Part shown: positions 1-11,740 of the stretch, one piece after another | Position numbering within the stretch: position 1 is the stretch's first letter | How the letters are laid out: the number at the start of each line of letters is the position of its first letter | DNA from: Mimachlamys varia | Taxonomy: Eukaryota > Mollusca > Bivalvia > Pectinida > Pectinidae | Reading direction: 5' to 3' | NCBI GenBank assembly: GCA_947623455.1 | Contig: OX392545.1 | Coordinates: 26,301,001-26,365,000, forward strand | DNA length: 64,000 bases | Made by a program: the position numbers and the translations under genes | The notes under the pieces: model-generated | Told to the model about the DNA's origin: nothing | What the model saw: the letters and a program-made list of their open reading frames with translations, nothing else | The model's database searches: none

Positions 1-99
1 CTGGTGAGTCATGAAGAAGGTTTTCAAAGTGTGCAAATAAAAATATATTCATGCAGCAAGTTTCTGAAATTCCACTGCCAATCCTTCCAAGATTTAATT

Positions 100-2400
100 T
101 CCCCAGTCACCCTTCATACATTGTATGTCCCTGTTTTTATCCCCTCATACAGCTGTCCTTCTCTTCTTATGTCCAACACACTGCCCTTACATGTTCTCTT
201 ACCAACCCTTTATATACATGTCCATTATTCAATCCATCCTTTCCATTTTGTCCCCATCCAGGTCCTAAATTCACATTTTGCATGCCAAAATCCAACCTTC
301 ACATATCTCCCATCCACCCTTCAAAATTAATGTCCCTATCATCCCTTTAAATGTTTCCATACACCATTTAAGTGTCCCCATCCACCTTTCGAAAGTCCCC
401 ATCCACCCTTCAAATGTCCCCATCCACCCTTCACATGTCCCAATCCACCCTTCACATGTCCCAATCCACCCTTCCCATATATGACCCCAATCACCCTTCC
501 CATATATGACCCCCATCACCCTTCCCATATATGACCCCAATCGCCCTTCCCATTTATGACCCCTATCACCCTTCCCATTTATGACCCCCATCCAACCTTC
601 ACATATATGACCCCATCCAACCTTCACATATATGACCCCATCCAACCTTCACATATATGTCCCCATCCAACCTTCACATATATGACCCCATCCAACCTTC
701 ACATATATGACCCCCATCCACCCTTCACATATATGACCCCATCCACCCTTCATATATATGACCCCCATCCACCCTTCCCATGTATGTCCCAATCCACCCT
801 TCACATATATGTCCCCATCCACCCTTCACATATATGACCCCATCCACCCTTCCCATATATGACCCCATCCACCCTTCCCGTATATGACCCCATCCACCCT
901 TCACATAAATGACCCCATCCACACTTCCCGTATATGACCCCATCCACCCTTTATATATATGACCCCATCCACCCTTCACATATTCCCATCCACCCTTCAA
1001 ATGTCCACCATCCACCCTTCACATATAGGTCCCAATTAACCCTTCACATATATGTCCCAATCCACCCTTCCCATATATGACCCCATCCACCCTTCGCATA
1101 TATATCCCCATCCACCCTTCCCGTATATGTCCCCATCCACCCTTCACATGTATGTCCCCATCCACCCTTCATATATCCCCATCCACCCTTCCCATGTATG
1201 TCCCCATCCACCCTTCCCATGTATGACCTCATCCACCCTTCCCATGTATGACCCCATCCACCCTTCCCATATATGACCCCATCTACCCTTCCCATATATG
1301 ACCCCATCCACCCTTCCCATGTATGACCCTATCCACCCTTCCCATGTATGACCCCATCCACCCTTCCCATGTATGTCCCCATCCTACCTTCCCATGTATG
1401 ACCCCATCCACCCTTCCCATATATGTCCCCATCCTACCTTCCCATGTATGACCCTATCCACCCTTCCCATGTTTGTCCCCATCCACCCTTCCCATATATG
1501 ACCCCATCCACCCTTCCCATATATGTCCCCATCCTACCTTCCCATGTATGACCCTATCCAGCCTTCCCATGTATGTCCCCATCCACCCTTCCCATGTATG
1601 ACCCCATCCACCCTTCCCATATATGTCCCCATCCTACCTTCCCATGTATGACCCTATCCACCCTTCCCATGTATGTCCCCATCCTACCTTCCCATGTATG
1701 ACCCCATCCACCCTTCCCATGTATGTCCCCAACCTACCTTCCCATGTATGACCCTATCCACCCTTCCCATGTATGTCCCCATCCACCCTTCCCATATATG
1801 ACCCCATCCACCCTTCCCATATATGACCCCATCCACCCTTCCCATGTATGACCCCATCCACCCTTCCCATATATGACCCCATCCACCCTTCCCATGTATG
1901 TCCCCATCCACCCTTCACATGTATGTCCCCATCCACCCTTCCCATGTATGTCCCCATCCACCCTTCCCATGTATGTCCCCATCCACCCTTCCCATATATG
2001 ACCCCATCCACCCTTCACATATATGTCCCAATCCACCCTTCACATACATGTCCCCATCCACCCTTCCCATGTATGTCCCCATCCACCCTTCCCATGTATG
2101 TCCCCATCCACCCTTCCCATGTATGTCCCCATCCACCCTTCCCATGTATGTCCCAATCCACCATTCACATGTATGTCCCCATCCACCCTTCACACGTATG
2201 TCCAAATCCATCCTTTATATATATGTCCCCATCCACCCTTCACATATATGTCCCAATCCACCCTCCACATACATGTCCCCATCCACCCTTCACATATTTG
2301 TCCCCCATTCACCCTTCATATACCCCCATCCACCCTTCATATATCCCCATCCACCCTTCATATATCCCCAATCACCATTCATATAACCCCATCCACCCTT
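100..2400. repeat. 25-bp minisatellite array (about 80 units)
   Basis: Units of 25 bp repeat head to tail. Each contains ATCCACCCTTCCCATATATG or a close variant followed by ACCCC or TCCCC. The period was measured directly: successive CCCTTCCCAT motifs start at 1861 and 1886. From about 100 to 400 the units are decayed and irregular, the centre (about 1050-2200) is nearly homogeneous, and the right side changes into a 37-bp derivative. The + strand is strongly C+T rich. Open frames across it on both strands are by-products of the repeat: 25 is not a multiple of three, so any reading frame cycles through all phases. It lies just upstream of the first visible PIH1D2 exon, so it is probably intronic. 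Confidence 0.95.
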
Positions 2401-2715
2401 CATATACCCCCTTCATATACCCCCATCATGCAACCTTCATATACCCCATTCATATACCCCCATCATGCAACCTTCATATACCCCATTCATATACCCCCAT
2501 CATGCAACCTTCATATACCCCATTCATATACCCCCATCATGCAACCTTCATATACCCCATTCATATACCCCCATCATGCAACCTTCATATACCCCATTCA
2601 TATACCCCCATCATGCAACCTTCATATACCCCCATCATGCAACCTTCATATACCCCCATCATGCAACCTTCATATACCCCCATCCACCCTTCATATATCC
2701 CCAATCACCCTTGAA
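2401..2715. repeat. 37-bp derivative sub-array at the edge of the 25-bp array
   Basis: The motif CATCATGCAACCTTCATATA recurs with a 37-bp period (starts at 2424, 2461 and 2498), with shorter units near 2630-2680. The pieces TTCATATACCCC and CATCCACCCTTCATAT also occur in the neighbouring 25-bp units, so this looks like a secondary amplification of mutated 25-bp units. The array stops abruptly at about 2715, where ordinary AT-rich sequence begins. Confidence 0.9.
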
Positions 2716-3032
2716 CTGAATTACAGGAAATACTGAAACAAAAACTATATTTCAAACATGTTTTAATTTCATTATTTACTTTTGCTCATCTGATATGATG
2801 TCTTATAATTTCAATGTTAATATTTTAATCAAACTTTACAGTAAACTAGATGAATTATTTATTATTTTCTCAAAATCAATATTGAAAAAACTTATTTTAT
2901 CTTAATTATATTCTTATTTATGTTTTGGAGGAAAGACATCTTCAAATTTGTTTACTTTCCTTATAGCCATAGTCCATTTAAAGGCTTTATTTTACTTTTA
3001 TCAAATTAATTAAAATACATCATTTCTTTCAG

Positions 3033-3156
3033 ACACCAAAAAGAAAGCCATTCTTTATCAACTTTTGTTCCTGGCCAAAAGTTCCGAATCCGAAGTCACC
3101 AGACGATGCCGTTCCTGTCACTGGAACAGACATCACAGATGGTCGAGACGACAGTG
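3033..3156 (+). CDS. PIH1D2: PIH1D2 exon a (PIH1 domain)
   Basis: The acceptor is TTTCTTTCAG ending at 3032 and the donor is GTACGT at 3157. It starts in phase 0 and ends one base into a Gly codon. It encodes 41 residues beginning TPKRKPFFINFC, the conserved strand of the PIH1 domain. It is too short to be found as an open reading frame, and no start codon is expected. Confidence 0.88.
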
Positions 3157-5655
3157 GTACGTAATGTTATATGTAAAACATCATACAATAAAAAATGTTT
3201 GTACTTAATGCTGTGTATTTGGATTGAAATACCGGGTATTATTTCCAAATTCAAAAAATGAAATCTCATTTAAATGAAATCTTAGTTGAAAAGTCATTAT
3301 TTACAGATAACTTAGATTTAATTTTTTGGGGAAAAGAAAATAAACAGGTTTCTAAAAGTATTTATTAATGAATGGGACTTTCTTAATATCACAGTCATTT
3401 CATATTTTCAATTGCTTTCTTTTTTTTTGAACTTTTACATATCTTCTTTGTTAATATAAATGGAACATATGCTTGAACAAACTTTGTATTGCTCTGGATA
3501 TACAATGGTATCTGACATAACAAATCACTTTTCAGAAGTTTGTTAAAGAATTCTCACTTTAATTTTTCTAATTTCTGTAATTGATACAAATTTCAACTAG
3601 CTTAAATTGTAACTGTAAATAAACAAAACAAGAAATCATCTTGAAAGCAATATAAATCAATGAGAAGTGTGAAGTGATTTTCATTTAATATTTGATTTAT
3701 CCAAGACGCTTAACTCGACATTCACCCCTTGAATTTCATAATGAACTATTCCAACCTTTAAATGGGAACAGTTCAAATGTGTCTTCAGGGTCCTATTATA
3801 AACTAAACACTGTCTAAGTATGTATCACTGGGAAAATAAAGGATATGATATTAATATATTCGGGATGAATAAGTAAAACCCAGAGTCCTTTAAATTTAAA
3901 TTTATTTATTTGTAAGAATTTTTTGTTTAAATATTAGAAACAAAAAGTTTTTTTTTAACAATTTTAAAAATTCTCAACATCTGTCAATAAAGTAAATAAA
4001 TGAAAATGCTTTACTTAAGATAAATCCATCACATATATTTAAATATATTTATTTGTAAGAACTTTTTATTGAAATATTAAAAACAAAAAGGTTTTTTTTT
4101 CAACAATTTTAAGAATTCTCATCATCTATCAATAAAGTAAATAAAATGAAAATGCTTTACTTAAGATAAATCCATCACATGTATTTAAATTTATCTATTT
4201 GTAAGAATGTTTTATTGAAATATTAAAAACAAAAAGGTACATGTAGGACAAACAGCAACATTTTATTAAAAAGACATTGAAGACCTCAAAAAACAAATAA
4301 AAAATAGTGTCTTTTTTCTGTCATCATAAATAGTATAGCTTGAACTAGATTGATGTACATGTATATTTGGTGATTTTTTTTTTGGAAATTTTTATATTGT
4401 TAAGTTGTATTTTTATTTTCCAGGATCTTATTCTATGACGTCGTGTGCTTTCAACCCTAAAGTTATAGAAGAGTACGGCCATGATACAAAATCCTTGGTT
4501 GATCGGGACACTCTGATAAATTTGGCAATTGATTTTATCGAACATCACCATAAAGTGGAAATATCTAGAAGTTTCACATTGCTTCCCAGAGACATTACAC
4601 ACAAAGGGGACATAACTCTGCTTCATAAAAGTTTTTCGAAAAAGTCGCAAAAAAGTGAACAACAGTTTGAGGAACAATTGTCAGAGTTAGAAGAAAGTTT
4701 TGGACCGTTAGCAGCTGGAGCAAAAGATTCTTTACTAAATAAGTTAGCGAATTTGTCGACAGAAGAAAGCGGAAATTCCCAAAAGTCAAACGGGCATCAG
4801 GGTATGGGAACAAATTATGACTCTCCAACTATCAAAATGCCCAATCAAACAGAAGCTAGAAAAACAGGGATTATTGAGGAAATCTCCTCACAAAGTAACT
4901 CCAAACTGACTTGTCCCGTGTACACAATGGATTCTGTACGGAACCATTCTGGAGACATTGATCAAGTTGTTGTTAAAATTCAGCTTCCTGGCGTGAAAAG
5001 TGTAGCTGACTGCAAACTTGATATATCAAAGGTAAGAAAGGTTATTTTATATGTCAGGTCAGATGAAAATTAAATTACTTCCTAACCCATTCACCCCTGA
5101 AGACACATTTGAACACTTCCAAGTCAAAGGTTGGAAGAGTCCTTTATGAAACTGTAGGGGTGAATTGGTTAGTTCTATCTGTTCAAAAATTAGAACTGGC
5201 GTGAGTAGAATAAAAGATTACGGAGCACCCCAACACCTTGAAATTTAATGTTTCCGATCTGTTCTGGTCTAACTCCCTCAGTTTGTAGAATTTTTGGACC
5301 TAATATGTGTTAACAGCTTTACACGAACTGTGGAATTTTTCAGAACCACAAGATTGTAATTTCAACACTCTAAACAAGCACACCGTCACCCTCTATGTTA
5401 TCAAAAATATATCTCAAAACAAAAATTGTGTATAATTTGTGAACAATTTGATGCCAGAAATGAAAAACAGAAGGTACATTGTACATCTATGTGTTATACT
5501 TGTTTTTATAGGATGACCTTCAGCTGACTGTGGAGGACAGCTACGACCTTCACCTTTCGTTCCCCTGTCAGATAGCGGATGATGATGCTGTGGCAAAGTT
5601 CAGCAAAAAGGCATCTGTTTTGACCGTGACCTTACCAGCAGTGGGAAAATCATAA
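3033..5655 (+). CDS. PIH1D2: PIH1 domain-containing protein 2 (3' part, three exons)
   Basis: Exons 3033-3156, 4424-5031 and 5512-5655 join in frame (junction phases 1 and 0) to 291 residues and a TAA stop. The protein resembles vertebrate PIH1D2 along its length. The first exon encodes FINFCSWPKVPNPKSPDDAV, part of the PIH1 domain; the second holds the rest of that domain, a Ser/Gln/Glu-rich linker and an IIEEISS motif; the last two form a C-terminal CS-like (p23/alpha-crystallin fold) domain ending in KASVLTVTLP. Known for the family: PIH proteins are HSP90 co-chaperones of R2TP-type complexes with RUVBL1/2; PIH1D2 is linked to SPAG1-containing complexes and assembly of ciliary dynein. The first visible codon follows a splice acceptor, and human PIH1D2 has roughly 55-60 residues before this point, so the N-terminus and start codon lie upstream of the window. 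PIH1D1 or Kintoun are less likely given the C-terminal match. Confidence 0.9.
3157..4423 (+). other. PIH1D2 intron with an internal tandem duplication
   Basis: This is a 1267-bp AT-rich intron, GT...AG. Its right half (about 3895-4240) holds about 2.3 copies of a ~145-bp direct repeat; the motif TTTGTAAGAA recurs near 3910, 4053 and 4199, and GAAAATGCTTTACTTAAGAT occurs in two copies. No coding signal was seen. Confidence 0.8.
3895..4240. repeat. ~145-bp direct repeat, 2.3 copies, in a PIH1D2 intron
   Basis: Successive copies share TTTATTTGTAAGAA, a run of T, CAATAAAGTAAATAAA and TAAATCCATCACAT in the same order. Spacing is 143 and 146 bp. Divergence is low, which suggests a fairly recent local duplication. 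Confidence 0.8.
4424..5031 (+). CDS. PIH1D2: PIH1D2 exon b (PIH1 domain end, linker, start of CS-like domain)
   Basis: The acceptor CAG ends at 4423 and the donor GTAAGA follows 5031. The exon completes the split Gly codon and reads 202 further codons. SYSMTSCAFNPKVIEEYG and the following helix finish the PIH1 domain. A linker rich in Ser, Asn, Gln and Glu (about 4640-4860) is longer than I recall for the human protein. The stretch from LTCPVYTMDS onward, including KIQLPGVKSVADCKLDISK, begins the C-terminal CS-like domain. Confidence 0.9.
5512..5655 (+). CDS. PIH1D2: PIH1D2 terminal coding exon (CS-like domain, stop)
   Basis: The acceptor is TTTTTATAG ending at 5511. The exon reads DDLQLTVEDSYDLHLSFP through to TAA at 5653-5655. 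It is in phase 0 with the preceding exon, and the LxLxxP and LTVTLP strands are those that end PIH proteins. Confidence 0.9.
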   Translation, partial: DDLQLTVEDSYDLHLSFPCQIADDDAVAKFSKKASVLTVTLPAVGKS

Positions 5656-7638
5656 CAGTGAAACCAGATACCTTCATTACCTTGTAATTCACAATTCATT
5701 CAATGCTTCAATGAAGCATTCCATTAAACCGGAAATATTGCAAAAAACAAGTTGAAAATTGTTGGTACCATGATGGCAGCGATTATATTTTGAAGTTGTT
5801 TTGAAGTCACTGATAACAGGTCTATGTGAGGCAGTTGCCAAGTACTGGAGTACATTGTAACAGGTCATTATTTTTTCTCCGGGTACTCCAGTTTCCTCCA
5901 CAACCTTTGATAGGATGTATTCCACACAACAACCAATCCAAACAACAGATGAAGCTTTATATTATGGGTCATGTTATATTTCTAAGACTGAAAATGGATC
6001 CAAAGTTGGTTTAAAAAAATGCAGTTTTTTGAACTAAAAGTAAATAATATGCTACTGATGAAAATCAGATACCTGATATTTTATTGGAACTGCTGATCAT
6101 AAAAAATATTGTTTTCGTTGTCCTGATGGTGTGAAAAAATTGCATGTCATGTTTTCACCAGCACATGTACAGCTGAAAGTAAAACATCATAATTATTATT
6201 GTGTTAGTTATATAGAAATGACTAAATATTTCTATTGTACAGAAATGTACATTGTAGCATATCTTATTTATATTTGATAATACAGAAAATGAAGCAATCC
6301 AATTTGTCACTCTGACTATGAAATAGTTAATGAACAAGGATTCTGACTCACTGATCCACGAAATATTGGGACGTCTGGCGCAGCGTAGTCAGTCATGCAG
6401 CCATCCCATTATTTAGCAGATCAGAGTCAGACACTTCAAACTAAGAAATAGTACATGCATCTTGTATTTTATTTGCAAGACATAATGTGCTGCTGTTTTA
6501 TTTTATATTTTCAGCACTCAGTTCTGAATTGTGATGAATTTGAATTAATTTAATATTGAAATTAATTTAATATTAAAATTTTAAAAAATATTGAATTTTC
6601 TTGTCTGATTTCTCATGTACAGATGTTCCAGAGTTTGAATTTCAGAATACCCCAGTTTCATATCTTGGCATTTGCTTATAAATAAATACAAAACAACAGC
6701 AATACATATAATTATAGTCAACTTTGGCCGCCCCTGGTCAGTGGTAATAATCAAGGGTTTAAATATACAAAACCAAAACAAGCACTTGTACATTCTGTTA
6801 CCTCTGGAACTGTCAACAGTTCATATCATTTTCCTGTCCCACATACTTAACAAACATCTTACCATAGGTATTCTCCTCTGAAACCTCCAATAAAGAAGAT
6901 TTTCCTCATTCCACATTCCAAATGAGGGAGAACGTGCTGAAATGTGACTGAAGCTGCATTGCTCAATTTGCATTTCCCATTTTATGTATCAAAATAACTT
7001 TAAAAAAGTATTTATTTGATCCAGACACACCTATTATGGTCATTACACATACTCTCTAGTAACTAGGATATCATTTGACCACAGGATGTAGGTTTTGAGT
7101 CTGTGCGAGTTTGACTTGCATGTAAATGATGGAGATCTCGAGGGAGATTGGTAAGATTTGGTCAAAATAAGGGGGTGACCCTCCTAATGAGGGAGGGTTA
7201 ATGGGTATGTGTTACTGTACCAGAAATAAATCCTTTTCCAGAGCCCGGCCAATATAACATGTACCATGTATACTATAAAGGAATGTCTTGCAAACTCGTT
7301 TACCCTTGGGTAAATTTTAACCCTTCCAAGTCAAAAGACTGGGCTAGTTGATTGCAGTAAGAGGCAGAAAATGCCTTAATGGTCACATTTTGATAAGTCT
7401 GTAATGTTTGCTGTAGATTTGTCAATGTCATATACACATGGAAACGAGAGGTTTCTTGCAAACATTTGCAACAATGTTGCTGCAACTGTTGGTGGCAAAC
7501 TTGCAGCAAATATTCAGTTTGCATGAAAATTACTTTTTTTTGCAAATAGTTGCCGCAAACATATGCTGTAACTTTGTCAAAAATAGTTGCTGCAACTTTA
7601 TCGTAAAAAGTTACTATAATATAAGTTTAACAAAAGAT
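5656..7638. other. PIH1D2 3' flank; no gene seen
   Basis: No further coding exon is supported. AATAAA hexamers occur at 6681 and 6889 and an ATTAAA at 5723; any could serve PIH1D2, but none is singled out by a clear downstream element. A perfect palindrome AATGCTTCAATGAAGCATT lies at 5702-5720. A SINE fragment is listed separately. The stretch 7440-7620 is enriched in TTGC/GCAA steps without a fixed period. Confidence 0.5.
5829..5935 (+). mobile_element. Degenerate SINE body fragment
   Basis: CAGTTGCCAAGTACTG, then TTTTTCTCCGGGTACTCCAG and TTTCCTCCAC, match in order the body of the better-preserved SINE at 12703-12920. The tRNA-like head and the tail are missing. Confidence 0.65.
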
Positions 7639-7736
7639 CATCGTCGGAAAACTACGGTACGCTTCTCTGCCGTTTGCATACAGTATGCAAACGCCAGAAA
7701 AAGTGTACCGTGGGTTTTCGACGATGAAAAAAGATA
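7639..7736. mobile_element. Foldback / hairpin element (98 bp)
   Basis: Imperfect inverted repeat with arms of about 45 nt. CATCGTCGGAAAAC on the left mirrors GTTTTCGACGATG on the right, and the centre is the perfect palindrome TTTGCATACAGTATGCAAA. It looks like a MITE remnant; no target duplication could be assigned. Confidence 0.65.
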
Positions 7737-8769
7737 TATTTATGAATCATTCAACAATTCACTTGATTAATACTATTTAGATCTAGTAAGAAAAGTAGAC
7801 ACGGGCTAGAGCAGTAATATACGCATGGTAATTCTATGAAAATGGTATGGACACTCCAGTGACTGAAACAATGGTTTATTGCATTGTTTCCATATATATA
7901 TAGATTCTAATTGATCCGTTCGGAATTAATGGAAGTCCAATCGGGAAACAGGTACGTATACGTAATAAATGGGCGTGATATAAACAGAGCCCAAAGGAAT
8001 AAAACACTCGGGCAACTAAAATAATTTCATTTAGAGTTGTATAAAAGTCCTGGCACGTAAGAAAATTCGATTCCTCCTGGAAATACGACACGCAAAGTCG
8101 TCACAGTATTTATCCACATGGGAAAAATCTGGGTGGACTAAAATCCACATTTAATCATATATTTTAATCCTGCTTACAGGGGTAAGACTCTGACGGGTAA
8201 AGGAGACCAGGATAGGTCACTTGCAACTTAGGCTCATGTAACCCCAAAAATGCAAAAGCGAATAAGTAAACAAGCAGATCCATCATCATTGGTATAACCT
8301 TGACGATTCGCTTGTTCATAGGGACAATACAGAAGGGTTCAAATCAGCTCTCCTGAAGGACGACTAGTACCAAGGCGCAGCACTCTCTCTCCCGACTCGC
8401 TAAGCCAATATTGGTCTCTATAGAGTCGTACTAATCCAGATCCAGTATAGTTCAGTACCTACAAAGTGTAACCAGGGTTTCCTACCTGGCTTACTGCAAT
8501 GTACACCGGGGGCAATTTATGGTCGTTTGATTTTATCTCAATTAATAGTGCTTGCAAGTCTATACTGATAATACATCCACTTTGTGAGAATGTGATAGAA
8601 TTCTATTGACTTAATTATGTAAGTAAACATTTTTTTGGTATTGATATTGATTAGTGGTCTAACTTACTCAAGGGAGTTAACTCAAAGTTCCTCAAGGGAG
8701 TTAACTCATGTACTCTTATCATAGTTAATTACAATGTATGAAGTAGAAAAGTGGTTAAATAGAAACTAG
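7737..8769. other. Non-coding stretch, nothing recognised
   Basis: No exon, RNA gene or clear tandem repeat was found. The composition shifts to slightly higher GC between 8160 and 8510, a segment that could be an old transposon, but no termini were seen. GGGAGTTAACTCA is present twice near 8670-8710. Confidence 0.4.
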
Positions 8770-9345
8770 AACTGTCTCCATGCAGGATGGCTGACTAAAA
8801 TACCCCTGCAATCAGCACGAGTGAACGGACAACTGGAACTCGTTACCATGGCAAATATTTTGTGTGGAATCATTAAATAGCTGCATGTACATCCACACAT
8901 GCTCTCTAACATACCTGTGAATTTTTGGGAAAATCGGTCCGCAAGTAAAGGAGGAGTTGTGCGGACAAGAAAAACCTGCTTATAGTGACCCGTTTCCATG
9001 GCAACGAAAGTTTTGGAATTTAAACAGCTGCATGTACATCTACTCATGTTCCCTAACATACCTGTGACGTTTCAGGAAAATCGGTCCGCAAGTAAAGGAG
9101 GAGTTGTGCGGACAAGAAAATCCTGCTTATAGTGACCCGTTTCCATGGCAACCAAAGTTTTGGAATTTAAACAGCTGCATGTACATCTACTCATGTTCCC
9201 TAACATACCTGTGACGTTTCAAGAAAATCCGTCCACAAGTAAAGGAGGAGTTGTCCGGACACGATGAATCTACACACAGACAGACGGACAGACAACCTGA
9301 TTCCAGTATACCCCCCCCCCCCTAACTTCGTTTTGGATTATTAAA
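8770..9345. repeat. 147-bp tandem repeat element (3 copies) with C-tract tail
   Basis: The motif AAATCGGTCCGCAAGTAAAGG or a variant recurs with an exact 147-bp period (GGTCC starts at about 8936, 9083 and 9230). Each unit also holds CGTTTCCATGGCAAC or a variant and GCTGCATGTACATC. The last unit runs into a CAGACAGACGGACAGACAAC segment and a C-tract. This looks like an interspersed element with internal tandem units. Confidence 0.8.
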
Positions 9346-9666
9346 ATCAAAAGCTCATGTTTATATCATATTCATAAATATACCATGTGTAAAACTTATA
9401 CACGGACTTCAGATCCCAGTCCCACTGTTAACCAAAGGGAAATTCATGAAAGTTCCTGTAAATTATACACAGAAAAGGAACATATATATCACACGAGTAT
9501 GGCAGAATTTTGAAATACGCACTCATGAAATTAAAAAAAAATCTTGCAAACTCTTGAAACGTATTTAATATTTAACGGGAAACAATTTAATTTTTTTTTT
9601 TTTAACATTTTCGAATACCTCTGTAGCTGATCGGGACGGATAGCCTAAAGATAAAGGTTTATTTAA

Positions 9667-10677
9667 ACAAGAGGCCCAATGGGCCTGTATCGCTCACCTG
9701 GTATTAATCTCTTACTTGTAACCCTATAATTATATAAAATATATTACTTTAACATGTTGAGATGTAAACATAGCTAACCCCTGTGACCTTGAAAGTAATT
9801 TATAAGACAAGGTCATTTTATTCGCAAACTTTTATTGGCTTCTTCAAAGGAAGAAACCAGCCAAATATGTTTGTAGGGCCTTTGGAATTTCAGAATAAGT
9901 CGTTTAAATGTTTAAACATATTTGACCCCTGTAACTTTGAAATGCTCAAAGTCATTTCTTTTCGCAAACTTTGTTGGGCTTCATCTAAGGAAACTTTCAG
10001 CTATATATATCATGCTTCTAGGCATTTCGTTTAATCAGAAGAAGTGTTTAAAGTTTTTGATAAGTTTGACCCCCGTGACCTTGAATATAGGCCAAAGTCA
10101 ATTACATTTCGCAAACTTTGTCAGGCTTCATCCAAGGAACCTTTCAGCTAAATATTGTGCTTCTAGGAATTTGGTAAATCAAGAGAAGTCGTTCAAAAGT
10201 TGTACCAGATTTGACCCCTGTGACCTTGAATATAGGTAAAGGTAATTTCTTTTCGCAAACTTTGTCAGGATTCTTCCAAGAAACCTTTCAGCTAAATATC
10301 ATGCTTCCAGGCATTTTTGTTGATCAGAAGAGGTCATTTAAATGTTGTACTAGATTTGACCCATGTGGCCTTGAATATGGGTCTAGGTCATTTGTTTTCA
10401 CAAACTTTTTTCGGCTTCATCCAGGAAAGCTACCAGTCAAATATGGATCTGTATGCCTGAAGAAGAAGTCGTTTGAATATTTCGAGATATTTGACCCCTG
10501 TGACCTTGAAAGTAGGTCAAAGTGGTTTTATTTCAAAAAAATGTTCAGCTCCTTCCAAGAAATCTACCAGCCAAATATCATGTCACTAGGCCTTTCGGTA
10601 GTTCAACAGACGTCCTTTAAAGGACGCCGTCCCATAGAATAAGATCGATTGGTCCTTCGAGTCAGGTGAGCTAAAAA
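9667..10677. mobile_element. Interspersed element of ~145-bp units with inverted end motifs
   Basis: Six units share TTTGACCCCTGTGACCTTGAA-type cores. The TTTGAC motif starts at 9921, 10065, 10210, 10355 and 10490, and a first divergent copy lies near 9778. The left end carries the palindrome GGCCCAATGGGCC and GCTCACCTG (9692-9700); the right end carries CAGGTGAGC (10663-10671), its exact reverse complement. Small open frames across it follow the repeat and are not called. Confidence 0.8.
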
Positions 10678-11213
10678 TGAAATAATAAAAATACATAACA
10701 CATTTATATATTACATTATCTTTTTATTATATTTTAAAATACAATGCAGGATATAAAATGCCCTAGCTCTATATAATTTTAACATGAAAATATAATTACT
10801 ACAATGTAAAAATACAAAGAGAGCGTATTGATATCGAACCTTAACTTATAACACTAGTACTGATATAGCATCGATGATATAAGTTTTATCAAGTTGATAT
10901 TTTCTGATATTAGATGTGGTCTGACTTTCCTCAATTCTCATTGGCTAAAATATGGTCACATGAAGGTCCATATCTTATTATATCAACCTGATGTTTCAAT
11001 TTTTAGAAACACAGAGTCAATATTGCATTTGTGACGTCATAATCATTGTGACATTATAATACCAATGCAAGATACAAGATACATTAGATAAAAGATCCAC
11101 GCAACTGTAAATGTCATTCCTTATTAAGACAGATATAATGCAATTAAAGTCTTTTGCAAACAAGTTTCACAACTAATATAAAAATTAAGGACCTTTGATT
11201 CGGTTAATATGGT
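10678..11213. other. AT-rich non-coding stretch
   Basis: No gene seen. Between about 10870 and 11000, GATATAAG and CTTATTATATC sequences form a weak inverted arrangement around CTCATTGGCTAAAATATGG, suggesting an old foldback element. GTGACGTCATAA at about 11032 is a CRE-like site. Confidence 0.35.
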
Positions 11214-11302
11214 GTTATACCAACCTGGTAGAATCTAAAATATATTGACCTGGGCTAACGCCCTCGGTCAATATTTGATTCTACCAGGTCGGTTTGATAT
11301 AC
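11214..11302. mobile_element. Palindromic foldback element (89 bp)
   Basis: TATACCAACCTGGTAGAATC and, in inverse orientation, GATTCTACCAGGTCGGTTTG form arms that continue through ATATTGACC and GGTCAATAT around the small loop TGGGCTAACGCCCTC. Arms are about 38-40 nt and imperfect. MITE-like; no target duplication assigned. Confidence 0.75.
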
Positions 11303-11524
11303 ATTTTAGTGATAAAATGTAATAAAACAAGTACACCAGAAGATGAATTGTTGAACCAGTTTTATAGCAATATCTTCTGGTCATGTATCACAGATCAATT
11401 AACACGATTAATCAGCGACGGGAGAAGGAGAATCTGCATTGAACTTAATTTCTAAAGTTTAGGGGTGATATCTGATAATAACTTCGGTGTTGTCAACAGC
11501 TCATTGTTAATATATCTGAATGTG

Positions 11525-11740
11525 ATATTGAAGTTATTGGCAATGTCTTTGTTATCTCTCCAAATGAGTTCTTCGATCAATTAAAGTTCATTTACAGACA
11601 AAACAAGATGGCCGATTGTAATGGCGTATGTAGTCTGCCCCGTGGGTATCACAGATCGTCTGCTGAAAAGGAACCTACTTTTTTACCCAATCAAAGGTAT
11701 GGTCTTATGGGAAATCAATTAATCTGTCGGCTTAATCTTT
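11525..11740 (+). repeat. Direct duplication, copy 1 (216 bp)
   Basis: This segment is repeated 511 bp downstream at 12036-12251 with only scattered substitutions and no visible indel. Both copies contain AATTAAAGTTCATTTACAGA and GTAGTCTGCCCCGTGGGTAT. The copies end together at CGGCTTAATC. It carries the start of the small ORF described separately. Confidence 0.85.

Noticed and set aside
271..2736. Many Trp/Gly-rich and Pro/His-rich frames in the 25-bp array
   Set aside because: Frame-cycling by-products of the repeat; they appear on both strands and stop wherever a unit varies.
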